Source: Segetibacter sp. (GTDB lineage Bacteria; Bacteroidota; Bacteroidia; Chitinophagales; Chitinophagaceae). Taken from it: a stretch of 64,000 nt of DNA. The position numbers and the translations under genes were made by a program. The DNA is taken from the NCBI GenBank assembly GCA_028288485.1, contig JAQBNO010000209.1:1-64000 (forward strand). Reading direction: 5' to 3'. This document shows positions 9,986 to 18,137 of this stretch, one piece after another. Every line of letters starts with the position of its first letter. The stretch's first letter is position 1. A model generated the notes under the pieces. It was not told the DNA's origin and ran no database searches. It saw only the letters and a program-made list of their open reading frames with translations.

Positions 9986-10485
9986 TTAACGATTATCGTA
10001 TGAAATATACACTTTTAATAATAATCACATTAGTGGCTGCTATGTTAGCTTGTAGCCCCCCTCAGGTGACTGCAAATGGGAGTCCGGCTATGATCCCAAA
10101 CATTACTCTGATTTTACACAATTACCCATCACACCTTACAGCAAATTATATTGTAGATACGAACAGTATTAAAGTTGCCCTCGTTGATAGTAGTATTAGA
10201 TTGGACTCAGTATTATTTATCCACACTTTTAGCTACAATGAATATCAAAATTATTTACAGCTCGTCAAACAGTTTGATAAGGATCATTATGAAAATAAAT
10301 GCGTCCAAGATGGCCAAGTCTTTACTTTAATAGTGGCAGCGAAAGACTCCATATTAAGAAAGGTTCGCTTTAGTAACTATTACCTTGCGGAATTAGAAAA
10401 GATAGCAGCAATTATTAATACACACGTAGATTCTGCTAATCGCATTGTTTACAACAAAGATATGATTAGTAAAAATTGTAAATAA
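9973..10485 (+). CDS. lipoprotein, hypothetical
   Basis: Lipobox-like 'TLVAAMLAC'; overlaps the end of the protease gene by 13 bp. Confidence 0.55.
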   Translation: MAKVINDYRMKYTLLIIITLVAAMLACSPPQVTANGSPAMIPNITLILHNYPSHLTANYIVDTNSIKVALVDSSIRLDSVLFIHTFSYNEYQNYLQLVKQFDKDHYENKCVQDGQVFTLIVAAKDSILRKVRFSNYYLAELEKIAAIINTHVDSANRIVYNKDMISKNCK

Positions 10486-10812
10486 AAAGATATCAAAAAA
10501 TGGAGTGAATTGCCTCTCGGTTATAAAGCTTCTTTCAGGTCGTTCAGCTCCGTTTGCGCGGTAGTTGACTATTAGGTGAAACTTTACAGGCGTGGGGTCA
10601 GGCTTCAAATTGATTTTACAGAGAAGCTGGAAAAGGGAAACCTTAAAAAAGTTTATCTGGTAAGGCTGATACAACTAACTTCTATTTCAATTGAAACAGA
10701 ATTATTCCTCGCAGCTTTTTCTAATGCTGAAAACTTCAATTCATCAGAAAATAAATTCTTCTTTATTAGCCGTGGCTTTTTAATTGGTTTATTTGGGGAT
10801 AGGAACAAATCT

Positions 10813-12057
10813 TCATCTAAGCCTGACGGTATAACCAACAACATTCCAATTGTAGTTGATAATTCGTCCGTAAAAATCAATAATTGGCGTTGGATTGTAA
10901 ATGTTGCCGTCTACTCCCACAGCATAACTCCAACGAGCATTTGGTAAATCATATGACCAAGCTACGTTAGGTAGTCTTGGAGGAGTTGCATAACCTATGT
11001 GCATCCACTGTCCGTTTATTGGATCAACCGCTATAATTCTTCCATAATTAGTTATTAAATACATCGCTCCAAATTGATCCCCGGGGAAAATGCATTGAGT
11101 AACATAATACTCTGGATTTTGCTGATAATTGTTATTGGAATATGCTCCGCTCATGTCAAATGACCCAATCTTTAAAGAGCTACTATATACCGAATTGTTT
11201 GAATTTGTTATTCTATTTGCGTTATTTACAGCTTCGCTTTCCAAGGAGTTCCCAGCATCTCTCAAATAATTAAATGCAAAAGTTTCTATGCCTAATCTTT
11301 CATATTGCTGAACGTGGGTTATTTCATGAGCCCACCAGTTTGAATTGTTTGCATAGGAACCGGGATTTGTATTAAACACAATAATGTCGTCAACAGTAAC
11401 AGCATAGGCGTCTCCCCCCATGAACCTAGCTCCTTTCCCAATAAAGTTCGGAAGCGTTATCTCAACTTTACCAATTGAATATCTTGCTCGGTTTAAGATG
11501 GATGCACTAAAATAACCACTTAAAGCATTTTTGACATCATTAGGAAGGGGTGAAGAGTTTGAATAATGTCTTTCTCTTGCTGCTCGGATTGCCGCGGAAA
11601 GTGGAGCTGCAGTTAGTTGAAAGGGATTTTGCCCTTGTAGAATTCCACTAATGTTGTATGCGCCCGCATTTGCTAACTCATTTGAATATCTCTGACTAAA
11701 TGTTCCTACATCAAATATGAATTCTCCCGGTTGTCCACCAACCGATGATGCAAATTCTTGTGCTTTTTGCGTTAAAAATCTTTGCGGTTCATTTATCATA
11801 CCACTAACTTGGGGAAGAGAAGAACCTGCACTTGCCGCAGCCTGCTGATATGGCTTGTAAATGTCACTTGCATTTCCATTACCAGTCATTGCTTTGCCTG
11901 TGTTTATAATTGATTGTGTTGGGGCTGTAGCAACTTGAACTCCAGTATTTACAACACTTCCCACTGCGTCAGTAAGTTTTTTGAAAAATTGTGCATTAAC
12001 GGTAATTGTTGTAATAACAAATGCGAATAAAAAATAGAATTTGGGTGTCATAATCAT
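10813..12057 (-). CDS. secreted DUF4157 (eCIS-core)-like metallopeptidase-domain protein
   Basis: Signal peptide; 'GDAYAVTVDDIIVFNTNPGSYANNSNWWAHEITHVQQYERLG' (HExxH, DUF4157-like). Confidence 0.65.
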   Translation of the reverse strand: MIMTPKFYFLFAFVITTITVNAQFFKKLTDAVGSVVNTGVQVATAPTQSIINTGKAMTGNGNASDIYKPYQQAAASAGSSLPQVSGMINEPQRFLTQKAQEFASSVGGQPGEFIFDVGTFSQRYSNELANAGAYNISGILQGQNPFQLTAAPLSAAIRAARERHYSNSSPLPNDVKNALSGYFSASILNRARYSIGKVEITLPNFIGKGARFMGGDAYAVTVDDIIVFNTNPGSYANNSNWWAHEITHVQQYERLGIETFAFNYLRDAGNSLESEAVNNANRITNSNNSVYSSSLKIGSFDMSGAYSNNNYQQNPEYYVTQCIFPGDQFGAMYLITNYGRIIAVDPINGQWMHIGYATPPRLPNVAWSYDLPNARWSYAVGVDGNIYNPTPIIDFYGRIINYNWNVVGYTVRLR

Positions 12058-12815
12058 TTCGTTTAATCATGATTTTCTTTTAACTTACATTGCCGACAAC
12101 TAATATAGTTACGATAACCAAATATTACAAGCGTTTTACATGTCGAATCCGACATTTTCTACTGTAAGCTTAAGCAAGCGGGTAAGCGCTTCAGGGAGTT
12201 CGGCTGTAATGCTTCGAAAACACACATTTAAACTTAGTGCGCGGCAAAACATGTAAACTCTTGCATAGAATCTAACAGTACAAATGAGTTACAACAATGC
12301 TAATAAAGTTTTCAAGCCCGCTCCTCAAAAAATAATCCCCTGGGGAAACAGCATTGAAAGGAAATTTTACGCTGAGTCTTCATCCATTTCAAGTAACACA
12401 TGAACTATTAAAGCGTCGAGCCGGTTGATGGAAGGCGCCTAAACCCGCCGGCACCGCCTTGAAAAGGTTTGGAGAAGAGGTAGTGATCTTTGAAATGATC
12501 CTCGGTACAGCATGACTGGTGGCTGGAGGGATACTCTTATTTTCCGATGTCGTTTAATTTGAAGATCTTTAAATGTCTTTTGGTAAGCTGGTTGGAAACT
12601 TGTTTCAAATTCAAGTTATTTCCCGCGCCTGATGAAATTCGAACGTGTACTTATCGCCATAATATTCGTAGTATTTTTAAAGGGAACTAATGATCAGGTA
12701 AATTAATTGCAACCTGAAAGGTCGCCACCAATTTGAATTACCGCCAAACACAGCACTGGAACTTCAATGCGCTAATACCAAATAACCTGCCTAAACTCGC
12801 TTTTTTATAAAAACC

Positions 12816-13235
12816 TCATATATCTATCTCAATAGCATTTGTCTCCGGATTTACTGAAATTCTTTTGGGCATTCCATTCACTTTAATTGTGAAGTTTTCA
12901 AAGTTTATCTCTACCGGTTTCATTATAACTGGAACATTTTTTTCTTGCACCGTTGCTTGCTGAGATGCTTGTGCGGGTTCTACAGGTGTCTCTTCCATTT
13001 TGGGCTGAACTTTCTTTACCGTCGGCTTACTTCCCGTAACTTGTTCAACAGTTAATCCAGCTTCCTTTATTTTTTTGTTTAAAGCAAATCTTCTGTCGTA
13101 AACACCTTGCTTTCCCATATTATACTTCTTCATTGTCGTTTGCGTGTCTAAGGAGAGTATAGCTTGATCCCGCGCGGATAGGTTGTCCAGGTTGATCTTA
13201 TTTTGCTTTCTTACTTCTGTAGTTGCTTTAGCCAT
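12816..13235 (-). CDS. hypothetical protein
   Basis: 139-aa ORF with HTH-like N-terminus and a P/E/Q-rich linker. Confidence 0.5.
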   Translation of the reverse strand: MAKATTEVRKQNKINLDNLSARDQAILSLDTQTTMKKYNMGKQGVYDRRFALNKKIKEAGLTVEQVTGSKPTVKKVQPKMEETPVEPAQASQQATVQEKNVPVIMKPVEINFENFTIKVNGMPKRISVNPETNAIEIDI

Positions 13236-13487
13236 AAGTTGTATATTTTTTGTTACCTAAAGTTATACAACTAGAAGTCTTGTTTGTTCCACCAATAATT
13301 TATATCCCGAGAATTAATCTTTCAAATATCTCATTCAACTCCTAAGCAACTATTATCGCCAGTAAAATGATGGATAGGGATAAAGTACTCCCTCGTCTTC
13401 CTCAAATCGTTAGATCATCTGCAAAACTTAATGACCCCGGTCAGTAGCTTTGTGATTCGTCGTAGACAAAACCGCAAATGGATTCAA

Positions 13488-13985
13488 AGGGCTGCAGCGT
13501 TTGAAATAAGCGATGCAGAGAAAACAGAAAGATAAAACGGCAGCCTGGTTCTTATAGTTTGGCGATAAAATAGGGGAAACAGAAAATCCAAAATTATTTG
13601 AACGTTTTTAAAAGGCTGCAGCGTTTGAAATAAGCGATACAGCGGAAACAGAAAGATAATACGATTTCTAAGGTTTTTAAAAGTTTGACGCATTGAAACA
13701 GAGGGAAACAGAAAAACTACAATTGTTTGAACGTTTTCAAAAGGCTGCAGCGTTTGAAATAACGAGTACAGAGAAAACTGAAAGATAAAATACGTTGAAC
13801 GTGTTTAAAAGCTTGAAACGTTTGTAATAAAGCAGGCCGCCAAAAATAAGATTAGGAGAAGCACTAGAAGACCAATATAGGACGAACATAAAAAACAGAG
13901 AATATAAAATTGTTTGAACGAATTTATAAGGCTGAATCGTTTGGAATAAAGCAGGCAGCTAAAAGACAACCAAAAATAAAGACAC
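13488..13985. repeat. iteron-like degenerate direct repeat array upstream of the rep-like gene
   Basis: GGCTGCAGCGTTTGAAATAA(GCGATACAGAGAAAACAGAAAGATAAAACG) units begin near 13491, 13615 and 13744; degenerate units near 13811 and 13930; interleaved 'TTTGAACGTTTTTAAAAG' and 'GGGAAACAGAAAA' blocks. Confidence 0.8.
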
Positions 13986-14109
13986 AACCGATGCAGAAGG
14001 TAAAGAGAATTCAACATAAAAATAAGAATATGATAAGTATCAGAGGACCATGTGCTCAAAAGCAACAATTTTAAAATTAATTTTTTACATAACCCCCAGA
14101 ACCCATAAA

Positions 14110-15141
14110 ATGAAAACAATAACATTTACGGATACAGTACCAGTATCAAACACAGAAGTTGATCACTTAGTAAAAAGTAAAACGGATCAACAACAGAAAA
14201 AAGTTGAAACGAAAAAATTTGTAGAAATGGACACGGAATTATGCATGTATGATGGCTTTAAACTTCGCAGTAGCGATCCTAATCTTATTGATTTCCTTTT
14301 ATCAGAAGGCGAAAGAAGTAGGTTCAAATTTGTCAGAAAAATAGATGTAAATAGTGGTGATATCTCCTCGCATAAAGGCAAGTATAAGAACCTTGAAATA
14401 AATATTTTCTATGCCCCGGAAGGTTGGGTAGTAGATATATCCGGAAGCATTCATAAGTTTTCAAACGATGGGGAACATAATTTTGATGACTTCTATTGGT
14501 CTTCCTTTTTATCGTCTATGGAAGAAATAATTGAAGTATTTCATCTTAAGACAACTGAAGTTAAAGTTGTTAATTTGGAGGTAGGCGTTAATTGCGTTTT
14601 ACCTGATCACATTAAGCAAAGTGAAGAAGAGTTGCTCGACCTGATCCTTTCGCTTAAAGGAAGATGTAAAGGAACGAGGCGTTTTAAGGAGACCAAGAGA
14701 GAGACTTTTTTTATGAAGCTAGGTGAAAAGTATTATAAGATTTATGGAAAGGGCATTCAATATAAAAGAGAGGAGAGGATTATTCGGTTTGAATTAGGAT
14801 ACATGAGGCAACGACAAATAGCTAAAGAGGGAAGTATAGTAAGCATCGAGGATTTAGTGGATATTTCCAACCATGAAAAATTGAAGAGATGTTTTCTAGC
14901 TGGTTTTGAAACCCTTCACATTTTCAATCCTGATATTTATAATTTATCGTCGGAAATATTAAGCTTAGATCCCCACATTATTTTTTTTAATGAGCCTGGC
15001 TTTTGGTGCAGGTTAAAGAAGAAAAACCGACGTGAATACTTAAGGTGGAGGAAGTATAAGGAGAATTTAGAAGATAACAATTGTAAATATAATCTGCAGA
15101 AAGTATTATTAAAGATGGTTGGGAAAAAGCTAGATAGTTGA
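14110..15141 (+). CDS. phage/plasmid replication protein (II/X-like rolling-circle Rep family), putative
   Basis: 'DISGSIHKFSNDGEHNFDDFYWSSFLSSMEEI', 'VNLEVGVNCVLP', 'YYKIYGKGIQYKREERIIRFELGYMRQRQIAKEGSIVSIEDLVDI' resemble rep II/X proteins. The track start is 14050; ATG at 14110 is more likely. Confidence 0.6.
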   Translation: MKTITFTDTVPVSNTEVDHLVKSKTDQQQKKVETKKFVEMDTELCMYDGFKLRSSDPNLIDFLLSEGERSRFKFVRKIDVNSGDISSHKGKYKNLEINIFYAPEGWVVDISGSIHKFSNDGEHNFDDFYWSSFLSSMEEIIEVFHLKTTEVKVVNLEVGVNCVLPDHIKQSEEELLDLILSLKGRCKGTRRFKETKRETFFMKLGEKYYKIYGKGIQYKREERIIRFELGYMRQRQIAKEGSIVSIEDLVDISNHEKLKRCFLAGFETLHIFNPDIYNLSSEILSLDPHIIFFNEPGFWCRLKKKNRREYLRWRKYKENLEDNNCKYNLQKVLLKMVGKKLDS

Positions 15142-15333
15142 TCGCGAATAATTATTTCAAAGATACCTGTACTTAACTTTTAAAATTACATCTGCCCATT
15201 TCTTTCCCTACTGCCCGGGCTAACGTAACATATCGGATTAAATAGATAGATGCGAGCCAGCAGTATTATTCCAACTCATAGCGCTGATATTGCAGTGAAT
15301 TCTGTAACATTTATATGTAAAAGTTTCAAGTGC

Positions 15334-15361
15334 AAAAACCCACGTATTACGTGGGTTTTTT
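15334..15361 (+). terminator. rho-independent terminator-like hairpin
   Basis: AAAAACCCACGTA-TTACGTGGGTTTTTT. Confidence 0.7.
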
Positions 15362-15434
15362 GTTCTTCATAAACCAATATCAGAATTTCAATAAAAAAGA
15401 AAAAATACTTTCTTCATTATTCCTCAAAAAGGCG

Positions 15435-15553
15435 ATCATACCACTTCAGCCTTCCCTCCTTCAAAGAAAGAACACCGGCAGCTATCGCTGCACGGCTACA
15501 CCTGCTTCGCCGGTGTTCTTTCTTCTCAGTCAGTCAGGCTGAAGTGGTATGAT
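15435..15553. repeat. 119-bp bipartite palindrome
   Basis: Outer 17-bp perfect stem ATCATACCACTTCAGCC (15435-15451) / GGCTGAAGTGGTATGAT (15537-15553); inner 16-bp perfect stem AAGAAAGAACACCGGC (15464-15479) / GCCGGTGTTCTTTCTT (15509-15524). Confidence 0.95.
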
Positions 15554-15740
15554 AACAAAAAAAATTAAACCGTTTGACAACCGAATAAAATTATTGCTGT
15601 GACAATTAACAAATTTAAGTCATTAGCATATAGTTGAGAAGGAGTTAATAGAAGGAAAAAAAAGAAAAAAAAAGAAAAAATGGCGGCGGCGGCCGGGCGG
15701 CGGCGGGGCGGCAGAATAAGCTGTTTAAATTGACCAAATT

Positions 15741-16010
15741 GGCAGCGGAGAAAGCTTTCCTGCTATTACTTTCAAAAGGACTTGCATTAATAATAAAAGG
15801 CGGCGCGGCGTTAAAACTTTTTGCATTCAACCATTGGCAGCGGAGGAAGCTGCCTGCTATTATTTCTAAAAGGCTTCGAATTAATAAGAAAAGGGGGGGC
15901 TGGGGGGGCAAGGTTATAACTTCCTGCATTAAACAATCGGCATCGGAGCAACGGCCCTGTTATTTATCTTTAAAAGGACATAAATCTTTCGGGGAAATAT
16001 TTCAAAAAAC
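15741..16010. repeat. three degenerate ~95-103 bp tandem repeats with G-runs
   Basis: 'GGCAGCGGAGaAAGC...CCTGCTATTAcTTtcAAAAGGaCTTgcATTAATAAtAAAAGG' near 15741, similar at 15836, weaker at 15939. Confidence 0.65.
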
Positions 16011-16075
16011 GGAGTTTAATTTCTATGTCCGTAATGTAGACTTTACAGACATAGAAATATAATTAAATACCAGTT

Positions 16076-17044
16076 TTAAAGGATTTTGTCCAGCAATTCC
16101 TCTGCAGAATTTTTAAGGCGAAGCTCTTCTTTTATTGTATAAGTATAGATTTGAGTAGTAGCGGGACTACTATGCCTCAACACGTGTTGTGCAGCCTCGA
16201 GTGTCCCTCCGGCACGAAGTATATTTACTGCTGTTGTATGTCTTAATGAATGCGCCGTATAGCTTTTATTATTTAACCCGATTGCCTTCAATCCCTCCTT
16301 TGCTATCCTGCTTATTGTGCGTGTTACCAGCCGTTTTCCCTTGCTTTTGTTGCCGGTCGATATAAATAGCGGTTCGGAGTCTTTGGCCTTTGTCCGGGTC
16401 GTTAAATAAGCTTCAATGGGTAAAAATGCTTTATCCGTCAATACAACAAAGTTATCCTTCTCATCCCTGCCTTTTCCATGCACTAATAACACTCTTTTTC
16501 CTCCTTTATAAGTAACATCCTCAATATTTGCCCTGATAAGCTCAACGGTTCGTAAGCCTGTTCTAATCAGCAGATTTACAATGGCATAATCCCGTAGACC
16601 TTTTTCTTTTAGGAATGCGGTTAAAGCTTTCTCCTGGGCATCATTTAGTAAAGCCTGGCCTTGAGATTGGGTTAAAGCCTGTTTTCGGAATTGTTGTTTA
16701 CGCTTAGGGCTTTTAACTCCTTTGGCGACATTAGGATACATTTTATTTGCTTCCAGCCATTCATAAAAGCGTCTTACGGAAGTGATGTAAGAACCGACCG
16801 TTAAGCTACTCATACCAGAAGCAAGCATACATTCTTTATAGTGTAGAATATCAACTCTTGAAACGGTACTTAATTCATAGCCTTTCTTGCTAATCCACGA
16901 TAAGAAGATGTTTAATGTTCGTTTGTAAACCTGACGGCTATTTTCTTTTACATCCTGATTTTGCAAAAACAAATGGACCAGTTGCGAAGTTTTGTCAATC
17001 TTCAATGACGTACTTGGGATAGAGGAAGTTTGTTTGGGGAGCAT
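16076..17044 (-). CDS. tyrosine recombinase/integrase (XerC/D-like)
   Basis: SAM-like N-domain; 'RTGLRTVELIRANIEDV', 'HSLRHTTAVNILRAGG', 'VLRHSSPATTQIYTY': R...HxLRH...H...Y catalytic residues. Confidence 0.9.
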   Translation of the reverse strand: MLPKQTSSIPSTSLKIDKTSQLVHLFLQNQDVKENSRQVYKRTLNIFLSWISKKGYELSTVSRVDILHYKECMLASGMSSLTVGSYITSVRRFYEWLEANKMYPNVAKGVKSPKRKQQFRKQALTQSQGQALLNDAQEKALTAFLKEKGLRDYAIVNLLIRTGLRTVELIRANIEDVTYKGGKRVLLVHGKGRDEKDNFVVLTDKAFLPIEAYLTTRTKAKDSEPLFISTGNKSKGKRLVTRTISRIAKEGLKAIGLNNKSYTAHSLRHTTAVNILRAGGTLEAAQHVLRHSSPATTQIYTYTIKEELRLKNSAEELLDKIL

Positions 17045-17232
17045 GCATTTAGAGTTTATACAAACTTAGCAAGAAACTAGCAGTAAAAGAAAGAATTAAA
17101 ATAATATTTATAGTATTGATAAACAATAGTATATGTCCGTATTTGGATCATGTAGCCTCCTTTCTGTATTGTGGTACTTCGGACGTAACAGCTGTATTTC
17201 TGAGTTGTAAAACCTGGGTACAAATACAAAAA

Positions 17233-17975
17233 GGATGCTTTTGCAATACAAAGCAAATCCGACAGGTGAAGTGATTGCATAAAACGGAACATAGCCCCCC
17301 AAAAACACCCGATGAGGTCCGGGAAGGCATAGAGACAAAAAAATTTTTTCTGTTTTTTAAGCTAAGTTTCTCAACAAAATATTCTATTAATATATCCTTT
17401 TTTCATTTCTTATTTACCTGATTATCAATAATAAAATAGTAGTCCGATTACTATGCTGCGGAAAAAAGGTCATTTCAACGACCCACAGTTTATAGAAAGC
17501 AGTGAAAAACCGGCTATTTTAGTTTTCTTTTTTAAAATTATTTGAATTTCAACCGTAGTTATCCGGTCGGTATCCGGTCGGTATCCTGTCGTTCTAGAAG
17601 CGGGGCTATAAAAGCATGCTTTTGGTAAGGTTCAAATAGTATCAATAGCAGAGTAAATTATAATGGATACTTCTGCAATAAAAAAACAAATCCGTTATGT
17701 TGAGGGCTTAAGGTAAATGGAACCGGCTACCGGTAGATGCGGGATGAAGCCTGAAGGGGCATAAAGACTAAAAAATTGTTCGTTTTTTAGCTAAATTTCT
17801 AACAAGATTTGGTACCGCTATTTTCATTTTCAAAGTTATAATCAATTGATTACCAGATTTAAACAGTTTTAAATTCTGTTAATATACCAGGAAATTTCAA
17901 ATTGAATGACCCTCAGTTTAATAGAAAGGCGTCAAAAACAGCCTATTTTAATCTTATTTTTTAAAATTGTCATTC
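17233..17975. repeat. two imperfect noncoding direct repeats, offset ~430 bp
   Basis: 17233-17550 vs 17665-17975: shared blocks GGATnCTTnTGCAATA..CAAATCCG, TTTTTTAgCTAAnTTTCTnAACAA, GACCCnCAGTTTA, TAGAAAG, CTATTTTA. Confidence 0.65.
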
Positions 17976-18087
17976 TTTAGACCCGCTCAATAGCGGTTGA
18001 AATCAGATGGTGCGTTTATGTGCTAACAGTTGAGAGCTGTATAGAGCAGGAGTGATAGAATTATTCTTATCAACAAATAAGTAATCG

Positions 18088-18119
18088 TTGTTAAGAATTA
18101 ACCGTTTCTGTTATATTTG
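18088..18119 (+). promoter_or_regulatory. candidate Bacteroidota promoter (TTG / TAnnTTTG) for the methyltransferase gene
   Basis: TTG at 18088-18090, 21-nt spacer, TATATTTG at 18112-18119, ATG at 18138. Confidence 0.4.
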
Positions 18120-18137
18120 AGTAACAACCAATAAAGA

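Noticed and set aside
13488-13985. CRISPR-like array
   Set aside because: Units are long, degenerate and unevenly spaced, with no constant short repeat/unique spacer pattern and no cas genes.
15435-15553. Integron attC site
   Set aside because: Size fits, but I see no RYYYAAC/GTTRRRY core sites and the recombinase lacks obvious IntI-specific features; left as an unexplained palindrome.
15645-16062. Short ORFs over the G-rich repeats
   Set aside because: Translations follow repeat and low-complexity composition and do not look like real proteins.
17077-17338. Three overlapping minus-strand ORFs upstream of the recombinase
   Set aside because: They overlap in different frames in a region better explained as a noncoding repeat.
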